This document shows, in pieces, positions 12,329 through 23,359 of a stretch of DNA of 34,564 bases. Position 1 is the stretch's first letter. Every line of letters begins with the position of its first letter. The stretch spans positions 6,497,697 through 6,532,260 of the forward strand of contig BFEA01000012.1 of NCBI GenBank assembly GCA_003427395.1, written 5' to 3'. The DNA comes from Chara braunii (Eukaryota; Streptophyta; Charophyceae; Charales; Characeae). The notes under the pieces were generated by a model. That model made no database searches. It was not told the origin of the DNA and saw only the letters and a list, made by a program, of their open reading frames with translations. Made by a program: the position numbers and the translations under genes.

Positions 12329-12724
12329 GGAAAGGGCTGCCGCATTCTATCCGTATTCGTCCGCTTCCCCATCAGTCAACCACAAATCTATTGATCTACT
12401 ACTCCATCACACCGTACTCCATCCATCTCTTGATCCTTCGCTCCCTCGTGCACCACTTTCCTCCTTGCCTCTCTCTCCACACCTCCATCTCTCCACCCAG
12501 ATATTCATCTCTAGTCCATCGATCGCTCCTGGATTCGTTCGCTCATCCATTGTACAATTTTGTTCTTCCTCTCTCTCCCTCAAATACGCAGCGGCTTTAT
12601 TGTTGATATCTGCGTGGCATAGGGTGGCGTGACGAGGCGGACGTGGGCTAGACTTCGTCTATTTGGCATGGTGTAGGTGTGGCCGTGGGCGGCACGGGGT
12701 CGCCCCTGGCCGGCAGGTGGCTTT

Positions 12725-14797
12725 ATGGGAGGAGACGCTGATGAGGGTGCCCCCCCATCGAAACGTGCTCGTTTGAATCATTACTTAGAGTACAGTGTGC
12801 TGCTGGGTCGAGGGGGAGACGGCGGGGGTGGAGCCGGCGGCGGCAGCTGCGGCGGCGGCGAAGGCGGAAGTGAGGGGGGAGGGGNGGGGGAAGAGGGCCA
12901 GGAAGAAGGAGGAGGTCGTCTCGGCTCGAGGGGCGCGGACTACCCGTTTCGCGGTTTGACTTCCGCCTCTGCTTCTTGTGCGTGGCGTGCGGGGGCCGCG
13001 GCCTTCGCTTTCCTTCCCCTTGCTATGGCAGGCAAGCCCTGCGGCTCAGCCGATGGTGGGGGTGATGATGCCACTGAGGCGGCTGCCGCTGCCGCCGCAG
13101 GGGCGGGCGCTCCCCTTACTCTCGAAGGATCGCTTGGCCGCTTGCCAGCCGTCGATGCCGAGGAGACGATTGGATCCAAGGGCCAGATTCGGAAGTCGGA
13201 GTTCATTCGAATTATTGCGCAAGCGTTGTACAGTCTGGGCTACAACGGAGCCGCCTCTCGGCTGGAAGAAGAGTCCGGGGTCTGCCTCCAGTCTCCTGCC
13301 GTTGCCAGTTTTCGCGACGGCATTCTCGGCGGGCGATGGGACGAGTGTGTGGCCCTCCTTGGCCTACTTCAGCTGGATGATTCCGACGTTCTGAAGAGGG
13401 CGACATTCGAGATTCTGCAGCAGAAGTTTCTGGAACTTCTGGAGCAAGGGAAGTCTCCTCAAGCGCTGAAGGTGCTACGATGTGAGCTGGGGGCATTGGG
13501 CATCAACACGTGGCGTCTACATCAGCTGGCGAGTTGCGTGATGTGCACGTGCAAGGAAGACTTGATGGTAAAAGCGGGATGGTCAGGCAGCTCTCTCCAG
13601 GCGCGGTACGACCTCCTGCTCACTCTTCAACACTTGCTTCCACCCTCCGTGCTTATTCCTGAAAGGCGGTTGGAGGCTCTTGTGGAACAAGCTCTCTCCG
13701 TCCAGCGCGAAAATTGTTTGTTCCACAATACCCGCGAGCAAACTCTCTCTCTGCTGTCTGATCACCAGTGCGGCAAGAATCTTATTCCGAGCGAGGCGAC
13801 GGCTGTGTTGGAAGAGCACACGGACGAGGTCTGGTATGTGCAGTTTTCCCACGATGGCACGAGACTGGCTACGGCTTCCAAGGACAGTTCCGTCATCGTC
13901 TGGCAAGTCTTTGACGCCTACCACGTGAAGCTCCAGCACAAGCTCGTTGGCCACGAGGGGCATTTGTCCTTCGTGGCGTGGAGTCCTGACGACAAGATGC
14001 TCTTGACCTGTGGGCAGGAGAAATTCGTCAAGTTGTGGGACACGATGACGGGGGAGTGCAAGCGGACGTTCCTGAAGCACACGGAGCTGGTTTCGGCGTG
14101 CGCCTGGTTTCCGGATAACAGACGGTTTGTGACTGGCGGGAGCGACAAGTGTATATATTTTTGGGGCATCGACGGAACGGAACTGGATTGTCACAAGACG
14201 AACTCTAGAATTTCTGACTTGACAATCAGCCAGGACGGGCTGCGGATGATTAGCGCGGGCGAGAAGGAAATAAAGATTCACAGATTCGACGACAAGAGTG
14301 ACCGCACGATCACTCTGGACAATTCCATCACCTCTCTGTGCATTTCGCGGGACGACAGGTACATGCTGGCCAGTCTCGATATTCAAGAAATCCATTTGTG
14401 GGATCTCAACGCCAAACCGCTCTCCGACAAGCCCACCTTCAAGTACAAAGGACAGAAACGTGTGCGTTTCGTGATCCGATCATGTTTCGGGGGAAGCGAC
14501 GAGGCGTTCATTGCAAGCGGAAGCGAGGACTCTCAGGTGTACATATGGCTGCGGAGGAACGGAGAGCTTGTCGAGAAATTGGCGGGACATAGCGGCACTG
14601 TCAATGCTGTGAGTTGGAACCCGGTCAATCCGCACATGTTCGCCTCGGCAAGTGATGACAAGACCGTAAGGCTGTGGGGGCTATCCACCCCTTCGCTACC
14701 GGGAATGAACGGATACCACGGGTATGACGGATTGGGGAACGGGAACGCCGCTAATGGGGCGCTTCAGCTAACAGCTGCATCGAATGGCAATTGCTGA
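12725..14797 (+). CDS. WDR26: WDR26/Gid7-like LisH-CTLH-WD40 protein (CTLH/GID E3 ligase subunit)
   Basis: The 690-residue protein starts at the first in-frame ATG after a stop at 12674. An N-terminal KRAR basic patch and a long Gly-rich low-complexity stretch come first. A LisH motif follows at about residues 157-189 (RIIAQALYSLGYNGAASRLE) with a CTLH segment after it. A seven-bladed WD40 propeller occupies about 363-653; its blades include EEHTDEVWYVQFSHDG and, in the sixth, SGSEDSQVYIW. In yeast and animals Gid7/WDR26 is a scaffold or substrate-receptor subunit of the GID/CTLH ubiquitin ligase; that role here is inferred from homology. The coding sequence is uninterrupted. One n at 12885 (codon 54) lies in a G-rich tract and is probably a contig join, so the length and frame of the Gly-rich linker are not proven. 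Confidence 0.92.
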   Translation: MGGDADEGAPPSKRARLNHYLEYSVLLGRGGDGGGGAGGGSCGGGEGGSEGGGXGEEGQEEGGGRLGSRGADYPFRGLTSASASCAWRAGAAAFAFLPLAMAGKPCGSADGGGDDATEAAAAAAAGAGAPLTLEGSLGRLPAVDAEETIGSKGQIRKSEFIRIIAQALYSLGYNGAASRLEEESGVCLQSPAVASFRDGILGGRWDECVALLGLLQLDDSDVLKRATFEILQQKFLELLEQGKSPQALKVLRCELGALGINTWRLHQLASCVMCTCKEDLMVKAGWSGSSLQARYDLLLTLQHLLPPSVLIPERRLEALVEQALSVQRENCLFHNTREQTLSLLSDHQCGKNLIPSEATAVLEEHTDEVWYVQFSHDGTRLATASKDSSVIVWQVFDAYHVKLQHKLVGHEGHLSFVAWSPDDKMLLTCGQEKFVKLWDTMTGECKRTFLKHTELVSACAWFPDNRRFVTGGSDKCIYFWGIDGTELDCHKTNSRISDLTISQDGLRMISAGEKEIKIHRFDDKSDRTITLDNSITSLCISRDDRYMLASLDIQEIHLWDLNAKPLSDKPTFKYKGQKRVRFVIRSCFGGSDEAFIASGSEDSQVYIWLRRNGELVEKLAGHSGTVNAVSWNPVNPHMFASASDDKTVRLWGLSTPSLPGMNGYHGYDGLGNGNAANGALQLTAASNGNC

Positions 14798-15036
14798 GAG
14801 AGGCAGAGGAGGGTAAAGGGAGATGGTCCGGCTACGGCGAGTGCATGGTTGCCTTCTTTCCTGTCCCTTGTAGGGATGGAGGGCATAACCGGTGTGAGTA
14901 TGGAGGAAAGCGACAGGGGGTCGCACAAGAAAACAGAGGCTGAAGGGAAGGGGTGAAAGAGGGAAGGGTAGTGGTTTCGTTTGGGTGTGGCTGTCAGTCT
15001 TCCATTGCTCGGTGGGCTGTGCGAGACGGGAGGGGG

Positions 15037-15105
15037 GAGAGAGAGAGAGACAGACACAGAGAGAGAGAGAGACACAGAGAAAGAGAGAGAGAGAGAGACA
15101 GAGAG

Positions 15106-15164
<59 letters not shown>
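15037..15164. repeat. Imperfect then pure (GA)n microsatellite
   Basis: GA repeats interrupted by CA and AA units up to about 15107, then pure GA to 15164. It lies about 240 bases past the WDR26 stop, so it could be in the 3' UTR. Confidence 0.9.
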
Positions 15165-15167
<3 letters not shown>

Positions 15168-15874
15168 GTGGAAGATTAGGAGTTGCGAGGTGTACGGGCA
15201 GCCTGGACGGAGTAAGTGATGATGCGAATGTGAACGATTTCGATAACCTGTCGACGACGGCGGTAGTGCGGGACTCTGTTTACGGCTGCGGTAATTCATG
15301 TATTTGAGGTAAGTCCATTGTGTGGTTGCAAAGGAGAGATGGTTGCTGTGGTTGTGGAGTGGAGATGGTTGCTGTGGTTGGAGAGTAGAGCAAGCATGCC
15401 TACCCCGTGAGCGTTGTGCACTGCAGGCTGGCTGGCAGGAAGGTGCGGAGGAAGCGAAGTGTCCATTTTTATGCGCGTCTCGGATTTCACCGATAGAAAG
15501 AATTTCGTTGGGAAACCCAAAGGGGTAGATGAGAGAGAAAATCAGGCGGCGGGCAGATGGTCTGGATCATGCGCTTGGTTCAAGTGGTGAGCATTCGATG
15601 GAACATGCTGTCCAGCAGATTGTGGGCAGGGTACTGGTCTGGATCGTGTGCGCGATACGACCGATGAACATAGAATGGATGGAACATGCTGTCCGTGGAT
15701 GATGGGCAGGGTAAAGGATGGGGGCGGAGGATCATCCGGGGAAAACGGACGCTCATTTCAAGGAATTCTGTTGCATCTCCGGGCTGTGCAAGAATCTGCA
15801 TATGCTCGGGCACCTGCGCATCTAACAAGAAGCGATGGAGAACGTTGGGTGAGTAAACAGGGGGAGGGGTGGTG

Positions 15875-15887
15875 AAGAGAGAGAGAC

Positions 15888-15955
<68 letters not shown>
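15875..15955. repeat. (GA)n microsatellite
   Basis: About 80 bases of GA/AG with two interruptions near its start. Confidence 0.9.
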
Positions 15956-15957
<2 letters not shown>

Positions 15958-18005
15958 GCATGGAAGGGAGGAATGGTGAAGGTGGAAGCTTTGGTTTCGT
16001 GGATGCTATTGTTTTGGTGGAATGTTCATCTTCATCACCGTATGTGCGCACTGTGAATGAGAAAATGAGGGACGTTGGAGGAAAAATTAATGGATGGGCG
16101 AAGAGCAATTACGGTGTAAATTTCAGTCAGCTGTGGATCTGCCGCTGTTATCGCTCTTTGATGACTATCAAGCTGCTCGGTGATGGGAAGAAGCAGGCCG
16201 TATGGCGTTAGCTTATTTGGCTATGGCTGTGACGGAGGGATTCCCGAGGGTGGATGGGTCGTGGGTCGTTAGGTAGAGAGGGGGAGAGAGACTTACCTAC
16301 CTGAGACAGGGCAACTTACCTGCCTGGGACTGGAATGGTGGGAAGAGGGGCCGAAAATAGGTAGCTGGCATGTGCTTTTCTCTACGCACTATGTTACGAT
16401 TTGAACGAGGATTGATGGCAAGGACGAGGTGGAGGGGGGAGGGGGGGGGGGGACGAGGGGAGGAAGAACGAAGAAAATGAAGAAATTGTTGAATAGAAGA
16501 AATAGCTGGAGAATAGGAAAAAAGAAGCATAGCGATGTACATAGGTTATCATCATTCTCATCTACTCCCTGTTACCATCCCTGTTATCATCCCCATCATC
16601 CTCCTTTTCTCATCCTCTCCGTATTTTTCATTCTTTGTGGTTTCGAAGACAGTTCTTCACGGTCGTTCATCTTTGCTACGAGTTCCGTGATTGCTTGTCC
16701 CTAATTTGCACTTATATGTGGAGTATTCGGGCATCTTGGAAATGACGACACCGCGCCTATTTACGAAATCAACTCAACAATTCGACTGCCATTCGCAGTT
16801 TGTCAGAGGCTGTGCTGTATGTCCCGTTTTCCCGCGCTTTTTATGTTGTTTGTCCTTTTTACCTCCCCCCCGTGCTCAGTCTTTGATTTTCTCTCGCTCA
16901 TCTTTTTCCCCGTCTGTGGGAGAGGTTGAATGCATGCATGCCTGGCTCACAAGAGTGCGAATGAAGCCAGTGTCCTTCCTTAACATCTCATGTAATGTAG
17001 TGGTTTCTGTACTTAGCTCAGACTCTTGACCGTGTAGTGTAACAGTGTTTCTCCATGTTCAGCTCGTGTCTTATCAATCGCTGTACCCAATATCTTCTTG
17101 CTTACAGTCATTATCATCTTTGTGGAGTAATCAGCGCCTCTTTGCTACTCCCGTTATCCCTTCCTGTCATTCGGTCTCTCGACGAATGTCAGGCTGTCGT
17201 GCTGCCGTTGCAAGTATCGTCGTGCTGGCTTTTGGTCCCAAGGGGGTTGCGCGCGTGTTTTTCCTCTCCTTCCCTCCCTCTCCCTTTCCTCGCCTCCCTC
17301 CTTTCCTCCCTGTTTTTTTCTTCTCGCGGAGTTCCAGCGGCTGCAGTCTCGTACATGCGCGGGCATGCGGCTTTGTCGAATGGTTTGCTGATTGTATGAG
17401 GGCTGAATTCGCTGGTGGCGCGCTGTTCAACGTCCCTGCTGTCCTGTGCTAGAGACGCCGGCTTGGCGATCATACAGGATCCTTTCACGCTGGGGACATC
17501 AAGATTAACGGATTCGGTCCTAAACACAGCGAACGACGAAGGGCCCTGCTCACGAGGGCACACGTCTTGCGTACACGTTTTACATGAGGAAGCATCCATC
17601 GTGATTGGAGAATTTGGCGCGTCAGCTTTGTGGGTCTAACAGGTTTTATCGGGGTCATTTGAATGGGATTAACAGAGCAATGGTGAGCGGAGAGGTGGCA
17701 GAACATGGGGAAGGGAAAGCAAAGCTGTGGGCAGTTCACCACTCTTTCCCTGAAAGCCGTGAACCTCGCTTTTTTTTTTCCCTTTGGCTTACTCAGAGCG
17801 TGTACTCACACTAAGGAGTTTTCTGCATGCCCATATTACTGCATTTGCTTCCGGAGTCCATTCAGAAGGTCCTGGTCTGACTATGCCCCTGGTCGTAGTA
17901 ACTGATTACCACCTTGCTTAACTCGCTTCTCCCCTATTGTCGTACCGAATCACGGGAGCAACTCGTTCCGTATCTTTTTTCTTCGAAGTGCCTGTACGTT
18001 GCCCA

Positions 18006-18154
18006 GTTGTTCCCTGGAACTGCCTATCCTCTTCCCCCGAACACAACGCACCCTCATTTTGGCTGTATCTGGCCGGAAATGTAGCTTGTATACATTCATT
18101 TTTAGGGTGCGTTATGTTCGGGGGAAGACGGTTGTTCCCTGGAACTGCCTATCC
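18006..18154. repeat. Inverted repeat bracketed by perfect 24-bp direct repeats
   Basis: Inverted arms of 25 bases at 18030-18054 and 18104-18128 pair with one mismatch; the right arm starts AGGGTGCGTTATGTTCGG. They enclose a 49-base centre. Outside them lie perfect 24-base direct repeats (18006-18029 and 18131-18154, GTTGTTCCCTGGAACTGCC...). The arrangement resembles a tiny foldback element or MITE with duplicated flank. The GGGTGCGTT end preceded by TTA recalls PIF/Harbinger-like ends, but a matching TSD at the other end is missing. Confidence 0.6.
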
Positions 18155-18977
18155 GTGTGAAGCCCTCTCTGAAATCATCACCTTGGCGCTGTAGGTTAGC
18201 TTTCCGAGCGGGGATTTCGCACCCCTTGTTTATGGTCCACGAAATCCATCGTAGGTTGTCTTTCCACGAGGGGTTTAATCCCTCTGCAGCAGCGTTGCAT
18301 TCCACAGGATGTGAAATCCTAACCTCTTTAGGAACAAACAGCTCTAGGTTCGTCCTTCAGCCAACGTGCAGGTACTTGAGCGACAGCGTTGCTAAGAAGT
18401 GGGTTTCCAGGATGGATTAGTAGTCGATAAGGAGCTCATGGAGGAGCCCTTTTCTCCCACTGTTGCTTTCCGGGTGAGAGGAGCAGGCAGAGAATTCGCT
18501 AATGAAGGAATGAAGCGATGTGGGGGGGCAAGCCTTCATCCTTGGTGGTGGATCATCGTGGAATTTCTCGTTCTTGTGTTCTCCATTTGTTCCTCTGTCT
18601 GGGACTTATCCCCGCTAGAGTGGGGGATGCAGAGGAAGAGCTCCCTTCCTCCGCACCATCTTTCGGTGGGCATTTCTGTTCCTCTGTTATCTACCTTGCG
18701 CGGCGTTCCTTCCCCGACATGCTTCGTCTTCTGTGCATACTGCTTCTCTCTCTTCCCTCCCTTCCCTTCAGACTTGGTCTCCAATCTCTGTTTCTCCCAC
18801 AGCTTTTCTTCTGTATGATCATACTATTGCATGCGGACAAACCCTTCACGCCGTCTTTCTCTCTATGCCGATGCCTTCTCAGTCCCAAGTCAATTACCCC
18901 CTTCTTCCCCTCTCTTTCCCTCGCACCCAGCTTCCCAAGCGTACAAACGAACACGCGAAAGCTTCCCCCCCTCTCTC

Positions 18978-18978
<1 letters not shown>
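18155..18978. other. No recognisable gene
   Basis: Pyrimidine-rich intergenic sequence. Two related blocks, GTAGGTTAGCTTTCC (18191) and GTAGGTTGTCTTTCC (18251), form a diverged direct repeat. Nothing else recognised. Confidence 0.4.
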
Positions 18979-19017
<39 letters not shown>

Positions 19018-19171
19018 CCCTCTCCCTCCCCCCCCCCTCTTGCGCTACTTCTCGCGCCTTTTCTCTTCTCAACCTTTGAGTCCAACGCACGACGCCCCGC
19101 CCTGGCGTCGATAAGGATGATAGCGGCTTGTTGCAAAATGATGACTGTGCCTACTTCGGTGGTTTTTCGAG

Positions 19172-19208
<37 letters not shown>
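18979..19208. repeat. Two poly(C) tracts of 36 bases each
   Basis: Uninterrupted C runs occupy 18979-19014 and 19173-19208, each exactly 36 bases as assembled. Further C-rich sequence extends to about 19038. Overlapping Pro- or Gly-rich frames are translations of these runs and are not genes. Tract lengths this long are usually unreliable in short-read assemblies. Confidence 0.85.
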
Positions 19209-19210
<2 letters not shown>

Positions 19211-19321
19211 GAAGAGCGAGACATTCTGGGGGCAAAAGCAGTACTTAAGTTGGCTTGTCCCATGGTGAGGAACCAGGGGAAAAGGGCGGAGGAATACGTG
19301 CACGTGAGAATGGGTAGGTAC

Positions 19322-19328
<7 letters not shown>

Positions 19329-19377
<49 letters not shown>
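19329..19377. repeat. (GA)n microsatellite
   Basis: About 49 bases of uninterrupted GA. Confidence 0.9.
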
Positions 19378-19379
<2 letters not shown>

Positions 19380-19804
19380 GCTTGCTATTGCTGGGTAGTT
19401 GGTACTGTGAATCTGTTAGCAATGTTTTGATAGTTTCCTGATTGTATTTCACGTTGCGAACAATGAGGGCACGTCTTCTCTCAGAGTAGTATTCCATCTA
19501 ATCGACGTTGATCACAACGTTCCCTGTCTATAGTCTTCTTTCCGCTGAGGCTGTAGGAGGGAGGAGATGGATATCCATTCCCATCTTGTTCTTACCTTGT
19601 CGCTTAGATTGTGGATGCTACAGCCCAAATGCTTGACTTAGTCTCTTGATTCGGAGATGTCGTCTATATGCCGTTTTATGTAATGTGCCAGGTGATGAGC
19701 AGGGGATGGTAGGAAGGTGCAGACTTTTCGAGAGTGCTTGTCGTAATTCAATATTCGGGCAGTTCAGGATCATGAGCACGTTTTCTTGATGATCTGCAGG
19801 ACAC

Positions 19805-20219
19805 GTGGGAGGGACACTCAGTATGCGCTCAATGCGTTCAGCATGCATGTCATCGCTGGTGGCATCCATTATGCAACAGGAGGGAGGAGATATGTGGGAG
19901 TTACGCAACAGGAGGGAGAAGATACGTGGCATCTTCAGCTCATGGTCACGGGTAGCTTTTCCTGAAAAACTGTGGGACATGTGGCGTGGATCTCTGGGAT
20001 GTGCTTAATGCGCTCAGCATGTATGTCACGGCTATTGCTTTCCATCATGCGTGGGGGGAGGGAGGGATATGTGCTACCTGNATTGCTTTCCATCATGCAT
20101 GGGGGGAGGGATATGTGCTACCTGGTGGATCTCTGGGATGTGCTTGATGCGCTCAGCATGTATGTCACGGCTATTGTTTCCAATCATGCACGGCGGGGGA
20201 GGGATATGTGGTACCTGGG
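19805..20219. repeat. Diverged tandem repeat cluster with an internal n
   Basis: A unit holding GCGCTCA(A/G)..GC(G/A)TTCAGCATG-like and GGGAGGGATATGTG-like blocks recurs from about 19815, 19990 and 20129; the last two are 139 bases apart. A partial 46-base repeat sits at 20082-20127, directly after the n at 20081. Because the sequence on both sides of that n is nearly the same, the partial unit may be an assembly duplication. Confidence 0.65.
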
Positions 20220-21151
20220 GTCTCTTGCCCGTGGCAGCATGCATGCTATTATGACGCGATCACTTGGCTTTTCCTTTCGCTAAATCAGTTTAAATCCATA
20301 CTTGGTAGTAATGACCCCCGTTTGCTGTTTTTCTCATCCATCCTACAGATTCCTACTGTAGTTGAACATGCTGGTGTCTCTTGCCCTCCTCTGCATACAT
20401 GCCATTTGGTAGGATCAACTCCTTGCCATTTTTCTGAACCAGTTCCATGTCCTCACTGATCATCATTCCCCCCTTTTGTAGTCTGTCCTGTTGCATCCAT
20501 CCATCCTACCTTGGTCCTTGCATATCCTTTGTGGGCCGTCAGTGTAGTGGGATAAGCTATGTATGTAGTCTGTCGTCGTGCATCCATCCTACCTTGGTCC
20601 TTGCATATCCTTTGCGGGCCGTCAGTTGTAGTGGGATAAGCTGTGTATGTCGCCTGCACACTGCAGCCCCCAATTCCTGTGTCTCGGATAAACTGTGTAT
20701 GTATGTTGCCTTGTGATTTAGCGCTGACCTGGACCTCTTGCAAATTGTACCCTTCCAGTGAAACAACTGTGGAAAGAAGATGGGTCTCTCTGCCTTGGAG
20801 TGCCTTCTTTTCTGTACATATGGAGTTGGCATGTCATTTTGCAGGGTTTCCCATTGTGGAGCGGGTGAATTAAGCGAAGTTGCAATCGTACAAGCCTGCT
20901 GATGTGCAGAACAGGCATCAGTGTCCTCTTTATCTCCCATTCTTTCTTCTCCTCTTTTGTTTCTTGCAGCGTTTTCTTCTAGGCCAGGCTCAAGAGGCGG
21001 CTACCTGAGCAGCAGACCTGAACTGGCGCCTTCCTTTCTTTGTGTTAGAATGTTCTGTCCTATCTTGTGATTGTTTGCAGTTTTTTAAGGTTTGCGAAGT
21101 GTTCTTCCCTTGTTGCCTTAGGCGGGCCTGTTGGACCCAGGACTGCACGAG
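20220..21151. other. No recognisable gene; one tandem duplication
   Basis: Mostly unremarkable sequence with short frames on both strands. The one clear feature is the 83-bp tandem duplication at 20501-20666. Confidence 0.4.
20501..20666. repeat. 83-bp tandem duplication
   Basis: Units 20501-20583 and 20584-20666 both begin CCATCCTACCTTGGTCCTTG and run on with few differences through GGGCCGTCAGT and GTGGGATAAGCT. Confidence 0.75.
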
Positions 21152-21300
21152 TACTGAGTACTGTCACCAGTGTCAAGGAAAATACTGCAGTACTGTCCTA
21201 GGGTTACAGTATAGGGGGGTAGTTCTAGTACGACACAATCTTTTTACACTGGTGACAGTACTCAGTAAAAAGATTGTGTTGTACTAGAACTACCCCCCTA
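21152..21300. repeat. Interleaved inverted repeats (order A, B, A', B')
   Basis: A (21152-21173, 22 bases) is perfectly complementary to A' (21246-21267). B (21212-21246, 35 bases) is complementary to B' (21266-21300) with one mismatch. A' therefore fills the 19-base loop of the B/B' hairpin. As RNA the two pairings would compete or form a pseudoknot-like fold. It may come from template switching, from a foldback element, or be a small-RNA precursor; none of these is proven. Confidence 0.7.
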
Positions 21301-21679
21301 GACTTTTGCCACTGTATCGTGGAACCAATTTGCTGCCCCCTTTTTAGGAATTCACTTCAATGAAAGGTGCAGAGATATTGTGGCGAAGTTTCGGCGGGGA
21401 ACCCAAATTCAAAAGCTTTGGAAGCTGGTGTGTAACAGCAGCGCAGAGAATCTTGTTTCCAATACCGTGCCTCGCTGTGGGTCCTGCCCGGTTCGCTGCA
21501 CCCCCATTGCACTTGCTGTAGGTACTTGAGTGTTTGGAAAATTGCAGTGGATTTCAGGAGGTGTCCATGTCTTTCTTTGTTAAACCCAAAGACTGCAACT
21601 GGTTAAGTATAACATTATTCCGCGAGTGATGAGTTAACCCGGCCGGCGTACCCATATGTCGGAAAAATCCGTGTTACTG
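21301..21679. other. No recognisable gene
   Basis: Short intergenic stretch between the interleaved inverted repeats and the gap. No feature recognised. Confidence 0.4.
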
Positions 21680-21710
<31 letters not shown>

Positions 21711-21912
21711 AAAGGATTCGTNNNNNNNNNNNNNNNNNNNNNNNNNNNNNNNNNNNNNNNNNNNNNNNNNNNNNNNNNNNNNNNNNNNNNNNNNNNNNNN
21801 NNNNNNNNNNNNNNNNNNNNNNNNNNNNNNNNNNNNNNNNNNNNNNNNNNNNNNNNNNNNNNNNNNNNNNNNNNNNNNNNNNAAAAAAAAAAAAAAAAAA
21901 AAAAGGATTCGT
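21680..21912. other. Assembly gap with overlapping flanks
   Basis: 161 n occupy 21722-21882. The left flank ends in 11 T, 23 A and GGATTCGT. The right flank begins with 22 A and the same GGATTCGT. Both sides thus end in the same 30 or so bases, so the two contigs may simply overlap and the gap length may be fictitious. Frames crossing the n run are meaningless. Confidence 0.8.
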
Positions 21913-21988
21913 AGTTTTTCTCAGCACCGGTCTCAAAACTCAGTAGCTTGTTCTCAGGGAGTTGATGGCAACACCTGCTCTCTCCTAA

Positions 21989-22131
21989 TTTTTTTTCTTT
22001 TTCTTTTTTTTCTTTTCCTGAGACGATGCTCCAATCTATTTGGGGAGAGCGACACGGCTGAGAACCGGGCCAGCGTCCCTTATTAGAATACAAAAATGAG
22101 CTACCGGGGCCATTCCCCGGCTTCGGCTATA
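21989..22131 (-). mobile_element. SINE-like element, copy 1 (3' end of the 28457-29968 family)
   Basis: On the minus strand it reads from AGCCGAAGCCGGGGAATGG to GGGACGCTGGCC and GATTGGAGCAT, then an A-rich tail (pyrimidine tract 21989-22019 on the plus strand). The same blocks in the same order end the elements at 28127-28262 and 28457-28606. GGTAGCTCA and CCGGTTCTCAGCC sit about 35 bases apart and resemble tRNA-type boxes A and B, but this is weak. No target duplication was found for this copy, which may be a 5'-truncated insertion. Confidence 0.6.
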
Positions 22132-22159
22132 AGAACAATTGAAGAAAAGGGAAAACTCA

Positions 22160-22316
22160 GAAACATTCATGGTCCCGTCTTGCGGGACATCCGTTAAAAT
22201 TGGAACGATACAGAGAGAGAGAAGATTAGCATGGCCCCTGCACTTTCGAGGATGACACGCATAAATCGAGAAATGGTCCAAATTAAAAAAAAAAAAAAAA
22301 GAAACATTCATGGTCC
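22160..22316 (+). pseudogene. U6 snRNA retropseudogene with target-site duplication
   Basis: Bases 22172-22284 match U6 along its whole length: 5' stem-loop GTCCCG...CGGGAC, CCGTTAAAATTGGAACGATA, GATTAGCATGGCCCCTG, GGATGACACGC and TAAATCGAGAAATGGTCC. Two insertions break functional parts: the ACAGAGA box is expanded by extra GA units, and the region after CCCCTGC gains about four bases. A 16-A tail follows instead of a T-run terminator. The sequence GAAACATTCATGGTCC occurs on both sides (22160-22175 and 22301-22316), the last GTCC overlapping the U6 start. This is the signature of LINE-type retroposition, so the copy is very unlikely to be functional. Confidence 0.88.
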
Positions 22317-22386
22317 ACTACTACCAAGTCACTAGAGAGAAATGGTCCAAATTAAAAAAAGAAAAAGAAAAAAAGAAACATTCATG
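22317..22386 (+). pseudogene. Second, truncated U6 3'-end insertion at the same site
   Basis: Directly after the second target copy, 22317-22335 is unrelated sequence. Then GAGAAATGGTCCAAATT, the U6 3' end, is followed by an A-rich tail and a third copy of GAAACATTCATG (22375-22386). The same target 12-mer thus brackets two successive U6-derived, A-tailed segments. Either two retropositions hit one site or one event was followed by partial tandem duplication. Confidence 0.65.
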
Positions 22387-23321
22387 TGTCAAAAAAAAAA
22401 GCCTCCCAACCACGTATCTTCTGATTGTAGAGTTTTAGGATCCTTTGTGTTTGTTGCACACTCCCGAAAGGATCCGGAGGATATATTGAGAAGCCTCAGG
22501 GTCTGTGTGGTCATTGACAGCCAGTCTTCTTACAGCAATTTGGCACGCTGTCAAAAATCTCATGGCCTCTAATCTGCTGGGGACGTGCCTACGTCTCTCA
22601 AGGATCTATGTGTGGATATGGGTGTTGGCGCGTATACATTTCTCAAAGATGTATCTGTGCGTGGGCTGCTTCACTCATTGAGCGTCTCACAAATTTTGTC
22701 AAGTTGCAGGAGTCACATGGAGATTACTTTCACAGTAGCAAGCTTGTTGGGGAAAGAACAGAGTGAAACTTTCGAATGCCGTAACCGACCGGGTGATTAC
22801 TCTTGTCCTTTTTGAACCGTATGGAGCAGCAATGCGGACATCTCTGCCACAAAGTGTTGCGGTGATGCGTACATCTACACCGCCCGTAGTTTTGACTCTT
22901 GCCTTGCCGAGCCTGGAAACGCTCTGTGTGCCAAAAAAAGGGAATTGGCGCGGGCCTTCTTTCGGCTGGTGGCACCAGCCATTTCACTCTGGTAGGCGAA
23001 CCCCCGAAGCTCGTGGCTGCATGCACTCCTGTGCTGTAGAAAAATGGCTGGGAAACGTGCCGGTGGCTTAAGCTGGAGGCCTGAATCTCAGTTTGCTGCA
23101 CAATCTGGTCCAGCAAGCAGCAGGCCCATCACATTTACTTCCTCTGTTTATCCTAGAGGGAAGGGGGGGATGTTGCTACTTGTGGGATCTCTCTCATCCT
23201 CTGCAGCAACTCCGGCTTCTCCAGTTTGTTGTGGCCCATGTCCTTCTTGACATCTCTTTGTGTACTTTCTTGTCCTGTAAAACTTAGCCCTCGCGTTCTC
23301 TTGCTCATGCTTGTATATGGT
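22387..23321. other. No recognisable gene
   Basis: A balanced-composition stretch with short frames on both strands, none with a known domain. Its right edge is the mate-pair adapter, so what truly follows 23321 in the genome is unknown. Confidence 0.45.
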
Positions 23322-23359
23322 CTGTCTCTTATACACATCTAGATGTGTATAAGAGACAG
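23322..23359. other. Nextera mate-pair junction adapter (artefact)
   Basis: CTGTCTCTTATACACATCT at 23322-23340 is followed by its exact reverse complement at 23341-23359. This 38-base palindrome is the Nextera (Tn5 mosaic end) circularisation junction used in mate-pair libraries. Translations across it give the peptides MCIRDR and SYTHLDVYKRQ, well-known signs of this contaminant. It is not genomic. Confidence 0.97.

Larger units (their letters stand above)
10628..12880. repeat. Sequence present twice (true copy of the 2,253-bp duplicate)
   Basis: Every base checked from 10628 to 12880 recurs at 23360-25612 with a constant offset of 12732. This copy has normal flanks: its left side runs on from the (GA)n region without adapter, and its right side enters the WDR26 coding sequence. 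I therefore take it as the genuine locus. It contains the upstream region, a possible leader intron and the first 52 codons of the WDR26 gene. Confidence 0.9.
14798..18005. other. Downstream of WDR26: no further gene recognised
   Basis: Contains the WDR26 3' flank, two large (GA)n arrays (15037-15164 and 15875-15955), a G-rich tract at about 16432-16452 and pyrimidine-rich stretches. A pair of related segments carries GGAACATGCTGTCC (15600 and 15682). Short frames are mostly translations of repeats. Poly(A) signals for WDR26 could not be identified reliably. Confidence 0.5.
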